Source of the DNA: Lojkania enalia
Lineage: Eukaryota; Ascomycota; Dothideomycetes; Pleosporales
Reading direction: 5' to 3'
Length of the DNA: 64,000 bases
Assembly: GCA_010094045.1 (NCBI GenBank)
Contig: ML986602.1
Location: 62,001 to 126,000 of the forward strand
In this document: in pieces, positions 8,864 through 21,762 of the stretch
Numbering within the stretch: the stretch's first letter is position 1
How the letters are laid out: each line of letters opens with the position of its first letter
Notes under the pieces: generated by a model
Seen by the model: the letters and a program-made list of their open reading frames with translations, nothing else
Told to the model about the DNA's origin: nothing
Databases searched by the model: none
Program-made: the position numbers and the translations under genes

Positions 8864-11237
8864 GGTAGCCCTAGCGGGCACCTCGAGCGCATGGAGGCCG
8901 TAAGAGTAGAAAATATTGAAGGTGGTGCAGAGTTTAAATTCCTCTGCTTGAATCAATGTGAGTGATAGATGACTTGATATGCTGGGACGAAGCAATTTAT
9001 ACAGCACTTTGAGGCTCCATTTTACTATTCTCGATAGCGAATAGAAATTTCATAGGCTTGCGCAGCCATATGGCTAGGGCAGCGCTTTGAGTAAGGCGGT
9101 CATTCGGATAGGCATCTTGTACGTACTTGCGATGCTATTGCATCCAATCATGGTCCTATCCTATTTGACGCGGTGGGTGTCGAGCTCTCTCTTGGCCAGA
9201 CGAAGTTCCTGAACAGGGATTATCCGGCCAGTGAGCACAGAGTCTCACGGCATCAGTCAGAAATCCCATTCCGTAAGGCGAATTTGCGGCTGATGATGGC
9301 GGTCGGAGCAGGAGTATCAGGATGCGCGGTTCCGGGAGATCGCGGTTGTGGCGGTGCTAGCCTCGAGCACGTGATACATATTTTCTTCCAAAAGCGGTAT
9401 AGCGGCTGATAGCCGCAAGTTGCTCGATTATGCTAAATGGACGAATGTTGGCAAGATATGGGGGCGAACGACTTTAGATTCGGTCTAGGCTATCGGACTA
9501 GGACGATTATTGGCACAGTCCTCGATCTGGGAGCCTAGGACATTAAGGAGAGTAGTTAACTACATGGAGAAGGAAATGTGTATTGCCTTTTCTAGAAACC
9601 CGCGATTACAGGATCCTTATAACCAATGCATGAATGGTTTTGAATTAGAGCCCACCCATGACTTTCTGAAGCCATGCATAGACATAGTCAATTTCCGTGA
9701 GTAGAAGATGTTCGTTGCCTTGCCTAGTAACACCATGAGGACATGATCTTATAATCGTGCAAGAAAACCGCCGAAAATGAACTCATCTCTTGTTGGAAAC
9801 ATGTATGAACATGATCAGCTTCCGTAGACAGAAGATTTCCGCTGCTTTGCTTGGCAGCACCGTGAAACGTGAGTCTGACTTGTCTGTATGAAACCTCTAG
9901 GAGAAAAGCCCATCTTCTGCTATAATCTGATTGGTCGAGGACACTGCAAGAAACCGTTCGTTGTTGCTGCCCCCTATAAATGGCCACCATTCGGAAATTC
10001 TTAGACTTCGGCTTCATCCTACTTGCTCCCGACTCACTCCTTGCACCATTCACCATAGGTCAGCTCCGGGAGAATTGTAGCAGGTTGACCATTATCTTGA
10101 TCATTCTCTTGATCATTCGGATGGTTCTAGTTAATTGCGCCTGCGTAAATAATGGGTACGATGCTCTTTTCAATGTCGTGAAGCTCGATCGCTCAGCCTC
10201 AGACCCTGATATTCCCACCTCTCTCGTGATAGAACTCCGCGACTAGCGCTAGATATTGAGCATCCCGAATGACACGATTCCTCTAGTCGTTACTGGTAGT
10301 CTAGTGCTTTGATTCCCCCCCCCGGAAACGATCTGATTCACACGATGTTGTTCAGGATTTCTTTTGGAATACAGTGGTCGTACACGTCGTGGAGGGTGTC
10401 ATCATCTTCGTCGAGCTCCTACAGTAATTAGATAGTAGGTGGAAGGAGGGTAGAAGAGAAGATCCCGTGCCGCATATACTTGTTGCAGTAGATAAGGACA
10501 TGCTTCGCGAATGTTTGGGAGAAGCCGAAATCTCTTTCAAGCTTTCGGTGCCGATTTCTATTTATACGGAATACTTTATCATGAGCATTCTAAGGAAAAT
10601 TCTCAATGCAAACCACGCCTCCAGCAGTGTGATCACAGCAATCTTTACTCTGCCCCCCCCCCCCAAAAGCTCTTTTTTGCGTGAAGCCATGCCCCTCATT
10701 ATAGATGCCACAATGGGTGGAAATAGGTGCAGATTGGGGCTAGCTGGTCATCAGGGTCGACTTACCTCTGGTGGTCATGCCGGGCCTGGTAGGGCCCGCG
10801 GTGAGAGTTATGTACACATAACGCCTTGGGAGGCGCTCAATGATTATGAAATTCAGCTTCCTAAGGAGACTCTGGAATCGGAAAGGAGTAGTAGAAGCCA
10901 TTGTGGATATCGGTTTTAGTGCATGTTGTGGATACTGAGTGAGAGTGGTGGCAAGGAGAGAATGGTAGAGGGGGACTGGGGTTATATATACAGTTTATTG
11001 CTACCTAGCCTACAAATTGAGCGTTTCCCGTATTAGAAATGATGGAAAGCCGTCAAATTGCTCTTTGCCGACCCCAAAGCGGTGAGTACACAGCTATCGG
11101 TGAGTCCAATAGCCCAGGATTCCCGCCCCAGATTGCAAACAACGGCTGCTATAGTGGCCATTGGGCCAAAGCCCTTTCCTTCCACCTTCACCTTGCACTG
11201 ATAAAACCAATCTCCTCCTATCCACAATACAATTTCA
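8864..11237. other. Long intergenic region with a degenerate tandem repeat
   Basis: Open frames here (9510-9704, 9980-10246, 10467-10919) have no family resemblance or splice support. The region contains a diverged direct repeat (9682-9738 and 9809-9865) and C-runs at about 10313 and 10652. Confidence 0.35.
9682..9865. repeat. Diverged direct repeat, two copies of about 57 bp
   Basis: Copies at 9682-9738 and 9809-9865 share AGAAGAT, CACC and TTCCGT blocks. They differ almost only by C/T and A/G exchanges. Confidence 0.55.
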
Positions 11238-11807
11238 ATGGAGTCCGACAAATATGACCAAACTGGACAGCCCGAAGATGACCTCACATGTCGCATTCGA
11301 TCTGCAGTGTCTCAGAGCTTATTGCGTTCCTCAGTAAATTCGCGGCCTCACCTCTACACAGACTTCACCCTCGCCACATCTCCCAGCTCCCAGGGGCTCA
11401 CCCTCCTCCGCCAAGCACACGCCCGCCGCCAAGCCTTCCTCATATCCGCCTCCTCTACGCATGAGACATACTCAATCAGCATAGGCCGCGTCGAGGCCGC
11501 GAAGCCGTTCAACTTCAGTTACGAGGATCCCCAATGGTGGATGGGAATGAGCAAAGCAGAGATGAAGGCTGGGCCAGGTGCGGACGACAAGAAAATCCGG
11601 GACGCCAAGAGGCTTATTGACAGGAAAGAGAGCAGGAGGAAGAAAAGATTCAGCGCTGAGCGGTGGAACTTGGAGGTGGGTTTAATGATACAAGGGAAGG
11701 AGAATACAGAGATAAATACTAGTGATGAAGACGAGAGAATGAGCGAAAAGAGTGTCGTTGATGATGGGGCTGTCGTAGGGGGAACTCAGATGATGATTTC
11801 TTTATGA
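11238..11807 (+). CDS. Hypothetical protein, 189 aa
   Basis: This intron-less frame opens at an ATG. The first 60 residues are Ser/Arg-rich. The middle has a DPQWWMGMSKAEM segment, followed by a strongly charged stretch (KRLIDRKESRRKKRFSAERW) that could serve as a nuclear localisation signal or helical basic region. The tail is acidic (SDEDERMSEKS). No membrane segment or signal peptide is seen, and no family is recognised. GC content and codon choice look coding over the whole frame. A C-terminal exon beyond the stop is possible but not visible. Confidence 0.5.
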   Translation: MESDKYDQTGQPEDDLTCRIRSAVSQSLLRSSVNSRPHLYTDFTLATSPSSQGLTLLRQAHARRQAFLISASSTHETYSISIGRVEAAKPFNFSYEDPQWWMGMSKAEMKAGPGADDKKIRDAKRLIDRKESRRKKRFSAERWNLEVGLMIQGKENTEINTSDEDERMSEKSVVDDGAVVGGTQMMISL

Positions 11808-12576
11808 GAAAGAGACAAAGGGGAATTCAGAGGACAACTGTAGCCGATGAGTGGATAGTCGACGGCCCCGATATGGCGTCCGTGCCCTGTAAGAAACTGC
11901 TAAGGGTCACGAGGTCGAGCACTCGGCGGTAGGGGGAGAGATTGTGATATTGACAGCCTCATGCGCATCATGTATAGAAAATGTGTTCTATAGGAGCAGC
12001 TTTGGAGATTAGCCCCATCGGCATGTGATAGCGCTTGAAGGCAAACGGTCGACACAGGAAGGAGGCCTTGGCATGTTGAGCATTTGCTTCCTCGGCACCA
12101 TGTTAGCCGAATCCAAATCAGCTACCATAACGACTAAGTTAGGCTTAAATTTGTGAGGCGAGCATCCGTTGAGCACGTGATTAGGGCCTTGGGTTGTGTG
12201 AGTACTGTTAGAACCGAAGGTTGGGCCGCATCTTGGCCAAAGAATGCGGAAGCCAATAGCTTTCCCAGAAAATGGCCCACGCTTCGCTTCCTTGAGCGTG
12301 TTGGAGCGGTCCGACCGCAAATTGATGTAGATTTTATGATTTCGTGCCTCTTTTTCACCAGATGCAAGTGGTACCCCAACGGTTAGCAGGCCGCGACGAA
12401 GCTGGACTCGGTTCAACAAAGGCTCTCATGACCATTTAGGTCATCCCCAGATGATCTGGGGAGATCCGCATCCATAACATTTGATTTCATTTATATTGGA
12501 TCTATCATGGGCGCCATATTGCCAGAGCTGTTCACGTCTAATATTGTTGTTATCGACGTAGAAATCAGCCGCCGAG
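11808..12576. other. Intergenic
   Basis: Overlapping short frames occur on both strands (12009-12419) without any supporting feature. No gene is called. Confidence 0.35.
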
Positions 12577-13659
12577 ATGTCTCATAAGGCTTCTAAGAGG
12601 CATAGCCTCTCCTATCGGTGGCTTACAGTACTAAAAGCGCGCTGTTCACTATCAATCTTTAGGCCCAACCAGCCGATTTCCCAAACTCCCGGTAGGCGAG
12701 ACTTCATAGGAGAGCCTTTGACGCTAATAAGAATAGACAACCCAAGTTTAGCCAATGCTGAAGCCTGCTCATACGAGTCAACGTTCAAGATGCTCGCTCA
12801 CGCAAATGTCAACAAGCTCAAGTTCAGCGCATTCACCCCAGGCATTTTGTTCTTTACATTTGTCAAACTGCGGCCCGACGACGCAATATTCGATCATACC
12901 CGACGCGTAGCCGAACATATGAAGGCAAAGCGGAATTTGGGGGAATTAAGCAGAATTCAAAACACGATACGTGGAAATACTGCGTTTAGCGAGGCTATCC
13001 ATGACTTTTGCGCGTGCAAGCAAGACGTACCTTTTGTAGCATTAGACACTGAACTCATAGGCGCATTAGCCACTGCAGAGGAATTGTCTAGTCAATCGGC
13101 TAGAGCCCATGCGTTTGTGGGAGCGCTAGATCTCACAAAGCTAAACAAGGAGTGCATTGCTAGGTGCAATGACCTTCGAATAGCGACTGGGGCTCCTTGG
13201 AATAGCAGATACTCATCTATGATCCTTGCCTGGGCCGAACTACCAGAGGAAGCGGTTATTTTTAATTGGGAGTGGGATGCGTTCCGAGAAAGTGACATTG
13301 TACGCAAATGGTTCCCTATCCTGCAAGAAAACCCAAGTCCAGGTAACAGTGTCCTTGAAAAGTGGTTAGAGTTCCCAGGGAAATTCAAGAATGCAAGTTT
13401 TGACATATTCACCCTATCTTTGGTTCTAGAGAGGTCCCTCGGCATAAAAACTGACCAGCCCGTAACGAGGCAGATAATCGAAATATTCACCGCCTGGAGT
13501 CGAGGTTATCCAAAAATGCGGATGAATCAACTTGAGCACATTATTCCCGATCTCAAGAGCCAGATAGATGACTGGTTTGACATTATTATAGTGATGAAAG
13601 AGTACTACTACAGGGACTTCGCGGACACACCTATGAATCCATCCGTCAATTACCGCTAA
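12577..13659 (+). CDS. Hypothetical protein, 360 aa
   Basis: This is a single long frame from an ATG. I do not recognise the family. It is rich in predicted helices and has no signal peptide or transmembrane stretch. Notable segments are an Arg/Lys-rich N-terminus, a long region of mixed charge (residues about 90-190), a tryptophan-rich stretch (FNWEWDAFRESD, about residue 228) and an acidic/aromatic C-terminus (DDWFDIIIVMKEYYYRDF). Frame length and the absence of stops over more than 1 kb in an otherwise broken region support a real gene. Upstream exons may be missing, because the first 40 residues look less protein-like than the rest. Confidence 0.6.
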   Translation: MSHKASKRHSLSYRWLTVLKARCSLSIFRPNQPISQTPGRRDFIGEPLTLIRIDNPSLANAEACSYESTFKMLAHANVNKLKFSAFTPGILFFTFVKLRPDDAIFDHTRRVAEHMKAKRNLGELSRIQNTIRGNTAFSEAIHDFCACKQDVPFVALDTELIGALATAEELSSQSARAHAFVGALDLTKLNKECIARCNDLRIATGAPWNSRYSSMILAWAELPEEAVIFNWEWDAFRESDIVRKWFPILQENPSPGNSVLEKWLEFPGKFKNASFDIFTLSLVLERSLGIKTDQPVTRQIIEIFTAWSRGYPKMRMNQLEHIIPDLKSQIDDWFDIIIVMKEYYYRDFADTPMNPSVNYR

Positions 13660-14881
13660 GTCTGCAAATGTTGGATATGAGAGTTCGGGGCTTGAAGGGG
13701 ACTCAAGTCCCGTGGCGGAGAACATATATCATTCAAAACTCCAATCTTACTGCAAAAAAGCTGGATTTAGACGGGAACCCACGGGCCAATGCGTAAATAA
13801 ATTGAAGCACGAGAATCAGATTGAGCGGGGAAAGAAGATAGGGAGAATGCCAACGTAGAGAGGAAAAGCAAAGTTTGAATCAAGCCCACCGCTAATTCTC
13901 CGGTAATAAAAAATTTTCGTATCTAATCCAAACATGTGGATTTCTCTGAAGACTGCAATTGAACAGTCATCCAACCTGAATGGCCGTTCACGTGGTTTTG
14001 GTTCCCGCAGGCTGATAAGCCTAATAGCCCATTTTGACAAACGAAAAGAGTTTGGCGTCGCCGGGAGTCCCATACCTAGATGCCATTGAGTCGCAAGGAC
14101 CACGCCCATTTCCTGCTTAAAGAAAATAAACAACGTACCGCCGGTAGTACAGGGCACGTTTTTCGATTTTAAATCGAGTCTCACATGATCAGGCATAAAT
14201 CTCCCTATATGAAGGATTTTGCGGAGGCAATGGTCACAGTAGTGAGTGCTTTGGGCTAGAAACTTAGTCGTTGGTATTCAAAGTAGAGGCTTGGTCCTTG
14301 CGGTGGAGATAGCGATCAGACTTCGTCATCTACTCGGACATGTATGATGTTACAATAGTCTATGGTTTAGTTTCGTCCCATACAATACATGTTCAAATAC
14401 TCACCTGTAAATACAGGGCGTCAAAGTCTTCCCATCACGTGATTATATACTCATGTAACAGTTCTACCTATCACATACCATCAAGGAAATGATTCTGAAA
14501 ATAACTGTGCTTGATACTCTCTACCTACCCAATAGAAATTGGCCTTAATTGACTCCGCTGAGAATTTCAAAAAGATAGAATCACTCATACAAGAACCAAA
14601 TACAATACCCGCAAATTTGCCATCGATTGGCAAAATATCGATAACGCTCGCCCTCCCCCTGAGTGCTTATGCCTAAGCTTTAACTCGCTCTTAACTAGTA
14701 GTGTTCCAATTCCCCCAGATGCCAAAGTCATGCAGTAGAAGTTAATCCATACCCAACCACCAAAAACATGACCCAAGGACCACGCCACCACAAACGATGC
14801 TATTCAAAGCAGCAAAAACACAACTGCCACCCATGTCGTCACAGCACCACAAACCAGCAAAAGAGAATCGATCAGGTCTTG
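13660..14881. other. Intergenic, possible remnant on minus strand
   Basis: A 126-codon minus frame (13816-14196) has a plausible start but no family resemblance. The rest holds no gene I can support. Confidence 0.3.
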
Positions 14882-14953
14882 CGACCGATGTGGGACTCGA
14901 ACCCACAGCCTTGGCCTTAGGAGGGCCACGCGCTACCATTGCGCCAACCGGCC
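14882..14953 (-). tRNA. tRNA-Arg (anticodon CCT), no intron
   Basis: This 72-nt cloverleaf reads on the minus strand. The acceptor GGCCGGT pairs with ATCGGTC with two G-T pairs. The D-stem is GCGC/GCGC around AATGGTA. The anticodon stem TGGCC/GGCCA encloses loop CTCCTAA, giving anticodon CCT, which decodes AGG. The T-arm is GTGGG-TTCGAGT-CCCAC, and the discriminator base is G. Internal A and B boxes are intact, so it should be transcribed by RNA polymerase III. Confidence 0.95.
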
Positions 14954-15641
14954 TCCCAATTAATCGATGAATTTTTTGCCATTTGTTTGCTAAATATAGA
15001 TAGCTAAACTACGGTTTTTTTACAGATGTGCATTGCGAGCAATGATCGATAGGATATACTTGTTGAGTCACAGATGGACAGTTTTGCAAGCGGGGCGAAA
15101 GAGTGGGGTTAGATGGGACAAAACGGGTAAGCGTTTCGGAACTGGATTCGCAGTATGCGAATTCGGTACTGCTTTGCGACTAAGTTTGTTAACGCGCGAC
15201 GAAATGGATTTGGACTGCGGGGATTGAGAAGCATGGCATGCGATAGTAATGATAGTTTTTATATAGGAGTTGTTGCTTTCGATAATTTTCTTGAAATAAT
15301 AGGGGAAGATATGCCAGATACCGCCAATGAGCTACTAGTATGTTTCTAGCGCCCAATCGAACATTAGAGTTGCGTAGCATTTCATCGGTTCTCGTCAGGC
15401 TCTTTTGTTTATAGAAAGCACATCAGGGGGTTCCTAACAGAGCGCAGTTGATCTGGATCACCTTTTCGACTGCGTATACTCATACGCGATAGCAAACCAA
15501 TCGAAAAGATACTCATGGGAATTTGGAAGAAAGCTTAAGGCATAGATCTTCAATCACCTAGGATTTCTGCTTCAAACTCATGTAACCCGTCTAGAAGATA
15601 CAAATTACGGTAAGATAAAACACATATTCGAATCCGCTCTC
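14954..15641. other. Intergenic between tRNA and membrane protein gene
   Basis: No supported gene. Short frames on both strands overlap each other. Confidence 0.35.
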
Positions 15642-16753
15642 CTACCTACGCCTATATCTTGAATAAGCCCTCGGCACCTCTGTTGGCCCCCTCATCCTAA
15701 CCGGCGGCAGCTCCCTGTCCGGCAACGGCGCACTACTATAATGTGGCCGCCGATAACTTGAATAATCACTGTCGCTGTCATAAAAATACTCGTCTGTCGT
15801 AAACATTGCGACATAGAGAATGCGGATGACGAGGCCGAGGCCGATAATGAATGGGATCGTCTGCCCGGCGCTATTCAGGGAATTCACATTCTCGATCTCG
15901 TTGAAGTCGATGCTAAGTTCGACTGCGATGGTTACGGCGATTGCAACGAGTAGTTTGATCCATGAGTCGAGGTTGCGGAGGAGGGCTATGTGGGCCTCTT
16001 TGTAGCGGCGGGTTACTTGTCTTGCAGATGGTCAGCCTTAGAAATCGAGAGTTGTAAAAGCACCAAAATTTGTGAATGTCATTCCGAGAAGTGAATTCCA
16101 CCACGAATACAGACAACTGTCACCATAAAAGTCTCAACCCACCTTTTCCTCCGTGTCTCATACGGATCCGGAAATCCCGCGAAATGTCTGAACTTCAACC
16201 ACGCCAGATACACGATGACCAAGCCTAGGAAAAAATACGCCAAGGCATTTATAATGACAAAGGCCCTGCTATTCAACCTAAACTGCCCAAAGAAAAACCC
16301 ATATTGCTGACAGCCCACGCGATCCAAGTCAGGCACTCTATTAAACCAAAACCAGTATTGAAAAACCAGCACACCGATCAAAAGGAGGAAGCTGAAATTG
16401 GCAGCCAGCGCCCCCTGCCTAACCAACGGATACCTGCTCGGGTCCCAGAACGGATCGCAGCACGTGAACAGGCGCCATATGTAGATTGGTATAAGGGCGA
16501 GGTACGCGCCGAACATCAATAAGAGAATTATGTACGTTTCGGCGGGCTGCAGCGAATTTACATCTTGCGCAGTGAGAATTATGAGGGCAAGGAAGGTTGC
16601 TGCGACGAAGAGGTCGATGGAGAATCGGACGCTTTTGACTTCGGAGGGGGCGATCCATGCGGCAAAGACGCCGCCAAACCATTGGAAGTAATATCCCAGT
16701 CTTATGCCCAACCCGTACATGTCGCTGTTCCCTTCAAACCTACAGGCGGCCAT
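15642..16753 (-). CDS. Multi-pass membrane protein, 329 aa
   Basis: There are two exons (16753-16143 and 16020-15642) and one intron (16021-16142, GTGGGT donor, GCTGAC branch, TGCAAG acceptor). Splicing yields 990 nt and the continuous text ETRRKRQVTRRYKEAH. The ATG at 16753 is followed by DMYGLGIRLGYYFQW and then about six hydrophobic segments: near residues 22-36, 45-62, 72-92, 111-135, 160-182 and 265-285. Two Cys lie together in FTCCDPFWDP between helices 3 and 4. The C-terminal tail is hydrophilic and rich in Tyr, Ser, Pro and Arg. A long loop of conserved charge (RYKEAHIALLRNLDSWIKL) precedes the fifth or sixth helix. This is an integral membrane protein of unknown function; it does not match a transporter family I know. 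The AAG-type acceptor is unusual but gives the only frame-preserving join. Confidence 0.75.
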
Positions 16754-19045
16754 TTTCCTACTCTTTATACTCTCGAAGGATTCAGGGCGGTGGTATCATG
16801 GAGGAGGGGAATGGGGAGTTGAAAAGGATGGCGTGAGGCATTGCGGAGAGTAAGAGGGCTGAAGGTCTGGAGCGCCCTTCTGCCCATGCTGTACAATCTG
16901 GGCAATCATGGGAAGCAGATCTGATAGGAAGTTCAGCTGAGATTCGAGGGATTGTAGATGCCTGAAGATGCATGTGGACGCAGCTGAATAGAGTTAGACC
17001 ATCCAATTGCGTCACACCAACCCCGCCATACCCTACATATTACGAAAATCGAGGGGCTGGGAAGGGGAGAAAATCTCTCATACACCCCACCTTGGAAGGA
17101 CACCATTTTTGATTTTTGGGAACGAGAATTAAGCCGGCCGCATGTTGCAAATCAGTCTGCGAGAGAGAGCTCTCGAGTCGTGTTGGTAGTCAGTCCAGTA
17201 TTGAGTGGCGGCTATCGCGGGGTAAGTTATTGCGCCATATTCACATTTCCCACCATTCAAAGGTCAGAAAGTGCTGATGGAAGAGCCGTATGCCTCTTCT
17301 CTTCACAATATACTAGATCCCACCTAATCCACAGAGACTAGGGTTCTCGTAGGCCATCTTTGTAACCTCTTAAGTCGGCCCACCATGTTACTGTTCATCG
17401 ACAAGGCTTCTTATCGCAGTGGCTTGCAGCTTGCATCCAGTCGAAATTCGATAGACATGCATATCCCCGCTCCACACCTGATCCCGGCATTCCATGCCTA
17501 TAACCCACCGGTTTCACCGGTCTGAGGTATAATTTCTCATATCTACGTTACAGTGGATTCCAGGCGTCTAAAATCCTTTACTTGCCATACAGAAGAATCG
17601 TAAAGCCCCCTTTGCGGACTATTTGCCATTACCAGATTATTGGGTAGTTATTCTGATGCTATTGCATTTGAGTATAACCCAACCTCTAACATATTTCGTT
17701 GCAAACTATGTAGTCCGAACCGTCGATTGGAAGTATTTTCATCTACTATCGACCAAACCGTTATTCACGCCCCACCAGGTTTCCCCCCGAACTGGTTTCG
17801 CTTCACCCAAAATACGCTCCTATGCGTGACAGCGCATCCTTACAATTCTGTAACTCGTTCAATCTCTTTGCATTTTCGTATCGATTTATTGACCATGCAC
17901 ATTTTCTCCAGACATTCGGAAGTGTTATGGTACGCAGAAATGCCAAGGTAGATATTCTAGAATATCGTTCTACTTCCCCATTCTAGCGATGACTTGCGCA
18001 ACAATCTAGTCTCTCTATTAATGATATATTAGCAAGATAAATACCGTATGTAAGCATTGGCTGCAGGACCTCCCAGCGGACTCCAAAATCCACAGCGATA
18101 TTTAATTCACATACCTCTCCTTTGCCAAGGACACAGAATCTCGTCTCTCAGAGTTGTAGTCGCAGATCGATTGTCCGGCCCACTCTTGCAGGCACATTTC
18201 TGATCGGTCATACGGCGCCGTGCAACCCTCGCCGCCTTTAGAACGCCCCAAAATACATTATTTCCAGTCTCCTCAGTCTGAGCATCATGTTACGATGACC
18301 AAATGAGAAGATACTGTGTTTTACTTGCATTATGCTTTGCTGTTTCGAGCTGTGGGTGATGAATCTTCTAGAAAAAGAGTTGGTAAAAACAGTTGGTTGT
18401 TGAGGCTAACAGCCAAGCTGCCTATATACTGCTAAACTAGCGTTATACGTGATCATTTAAACAATGTACTAATAAGCTTCTACTGCCGACCGTACTAGTA
18501 ATATCCTGCTCCTGCCAATTGCCTCACTTAACAGAATCCAGCCATAAATTTTGCGAGAAAAGTGATTATCAATGGGACGGCGGCAACGGGGCGCAGCATA
18601 TCACTTAAATAAGAAACTTGAACATGACAAGGCGTTTAGTTCGAGTATTCGTCCAGGTTCGAAGGCTCATTAATTTGCCCATTAATCTAAGCTCCTTATC
18701 CTCTCGGCACGTCAAATGCACCGCTGCTTTCACGATTCCTTTGCCCTATGTAGAGATTCAACCCCATTAACAGCTACCAAGCCCGTCAAGCACATATCCA
18801 CCAATTCATCACCCCATTCCTATTCCATCCATGAATTACGAAACAATGCGAACCCTAGTTACATGAAGACACGCCATAAGTCACTGAGTGGCACTTACAT
18901 ACATTGCTCCAGTCCTAGTCCTAAGCTGCCCCGTAATATTGTCAACGGAATACAGTACTTTTGCGTCTTTAAGATTGACTGCAAGCTCGCATTACCGAGA
19001 ACACACACATCAAATCGCTAACAAATCTCGTAAATTTCCTCCAAA
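16754..19045. other. Long region without a supported gene
   Basis: I see only short frames (17623-17951, for example) and no splice-consistent gene on either strand. Confidence 0.35.
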
Positions 19046-19430
19046 ATGCGTATGATCCGATTGTTCAATAACGTTCTAGGGATGCTGGCTATCACAGCCG
19101 CGGCCCTCGCAGCCCGTCCTGCAGACAAATAGTCGCAGACGAAGCCACAAAGCCGTTCAGTATGAAGATCACAACTGCCATCAATGGGACTTCCCTTGTA
19201 AATTTCGCGCCTTCCACATCTTCAGGAGCAAAGTCTAACCATCTCACAGCGCTGTGAATTCCGCAAGCACGGCAGCGGAAGCATACGCCAACTCTGGCTT
19301 GAGTGCATGGTTTTTGGGTCTGTATCCCTTCCTTCATTCCGAAAGCCATGCTTCTAACGAAATTTCAAGCTCCAACAGTACGTATTACGATGAGAGTAGA
19401 CACCACCTTGCGTTCAGCATGACTACTGCC
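19046..19430 (+). pseudogene. Remnant of a small secreted protein gene
   Basis: A 28-codon frame from the ATG at 19046 looks like a secretion signal: a basic start, a LGMLAITAAALAA core, then a stop at 19130-19132. Protein-like text resumes at once in the next frame (VADEATKPFSMKITTAIN) to a TGA at 19255, and again in the third frame (NSGLSAWFLGLYPF) to a TAG near 19430. There are no GT-AG signals between the pieces to act as introns. The pattern is that of one secreted-protein gene broken by at least two frameshifts. The original family is not identified. Confidence 0.4.
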
Positions 19431-21762
19431 TAGTCCGGGAAGTGGACTATTGGGGCTCGTAGTTTGAAGGGTAAGATCGGTCATTATAAGTATACTGCTC
19501 TGGATTAGGGAACAAATTCAAGATGATCAATCTTTAGAGATCCATATGTGTGTACGGGGTAGAAGTAGATATTGGAGAATTTTCATTCGTTTCAGGCAAA
19601 TGCATGGTCTAGACTGAATCGATACTATTGCGATGGGCTGAATCAAGTGTTACCTATTTCATAGCAGGTGTAGACAAGTGCTTAGCCTTCTAGGCAACGA
19701 ACTACCCACTAGCACTCGAGTTCTCCCAGCCTTATTACATGCCATGAATTATAGTTACTTCTAAGCGAAACGATTAGGGAACATTTGGCCTAGCACGGCA
19801 ACGCATTTCTTCAATGCGACATATCTCTAGGGGAGTTGGCGCATTAATTCCATTGGTCCCAGTCATAGTAAGCTATAGTAACAATGAGGACTAGCTCCAA
19901 AATATTAATCACATCGTGAAGTTTAGATCCATTCTCAATAGCATTACGGTTGAAGGTAAACGGAACCACCGAGAGCCAACTGAATCTACCTATAGAATAT
20001 CAAAGCGTGTATTTAAATTCGACTATCAATTGTTTTTTCATTTCTCTTTACCACATACTCATCGCAACGACCCGAACTCCTACAGAGCTTTCTTCCCGGC
20101 TGGAACAAGACACCTCCAGCGCCTTCTACTGGATTTTTCAACCTCCCAGTGCCTCACTTAAAATCCTTCGACGGCCTACCACAATGAAGCATTACACAGC
20201 AATTATCTTCCTGAGGAGCGTCTTTTGGCGTTCACCAAGCGATGGACACCTTGAGCGGCTTACTACCGATCCATACCACATCAACCAGAATGCTTTCTAT
20301 ACTGCCCAAAAAATTTTGTTAGCGTAAATGCGACAACTACGGGAGACCAGCAAGGAACATATGGCTTCCCACCTACTCGCGATGCAACCTAGAATGCAAG
20401 TATCTTTATCAAGTTCCGTACCTATTATCATCGTTCGACGCAGATCAGCTTATGGAAACATATGATTTGAGCCAAGATCTAGCGCAAAGACCGAGTTTTC
20501 GATTTCCCCCACTGTCTTCACTTACGAGCTGCGTGTTCTAAGAATAGAAGGGCGACACGTATTTTCCGATGCGAATTCGACTGCTGAGCTTCACTTTGCG
20601 AAGTATCAGGGCTGGTGAGTAGGAGAACTGCGTTGATCCATATCTATGGAGAATCAAGGCTATTTATACTGTCTGTCCTAGTATCACATGATATCATGGC
20701 TAGTCCTTAATAGGGATCGTGCCATATACATAATCTTACACACTTCAATGACATGGCCCCTGATATACCCAAAGACAGCAACATACTTTCACAAGGAGGA
20801 TGCTAAATTTGGCATGGACGCTCAATATCAAGCTATCAACCCCTTTATCGGAATGAAAGAGGCTTATGATCGAGTGCGATTATATGCTAACATCCGTCCG
20901 AATGAAAATGGGTATAGTGAGTTCACCTTGATTAACATTAGTAGAAGAAAAATGAAGCATCTAAAAGGCTCTGTTCCACCTGTATTTATACATGTGGGCA
21001 AAATTGTTACTACACGCTAGAAACTTTGTTCGAACATCTGAAGGGGTGCAGAATCCAGCCAGTTAGGAAGACACCATTCGAAAGCGATAGACTCTTGGCA
21101 TTTCTTGGTCACTTGAGGAATTGAGACTTACTACCACAGTGGACGCCACAGACCAGGAAGGGGGAATAGTAGCAGCTAAGAATACAGTATTGGTACATAA
21201 GGGGCTGGGATAACACTCTTCTCTAGTCATGACGCCAAATGGCCAATTCGGAAAGATTAATAGTGGCTGTTTCGATTTACAGGTAGGATTTGGGCTACAA
21301 ACCCTTTTGCGTCTATCCTGTAGTACGTTAGATTATCATCCTGGACTTTCTCCATATTATCGCAACATAATTCCTACTCTCCATTGAGACATGTGAAGAT
21401 ATTGTTATGAATTAATCAAAACGAATCTACAGAAGTACTTTCCTGGGGGTATTTACAATGCTTCAGTCACTGGTTCTTCCGTATCCGGATGAAACCTTAA
21501 AACTGTCTTAAATATATATGATTTTGAGTTATTTCCATTACAAATGGACCATGTAAGCGTTCTAATCGTCCATATACTTGATATTAAACCCAAATATTGA
21601 CCTATTTATCATGCCCCTGGAGATTTGAAGCACCCCATGCATTGCGCATTCTGGAATAAATTGCCCGTCAAATCAACACTGTCATCCTATTAGCCAATCC
21701 GTGCCAACAGTCTTCCCATATTTCAAGCCCAGAACCCCAAACCTGACAAAAAAAAAGAATAC
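19431..21762. other. Long AT-rich region without a supported gene
   Basis: The longest frame (20688-21020) opens at an ATG but is low in coding character. Nothing else can be supported. Confidence 0.35.

Noticed and set aside
20688..21020. 110-codon plus frame
   Set aside because: No family, no splice support, and it lies in AT-rich sequence where such frames arise by chance.
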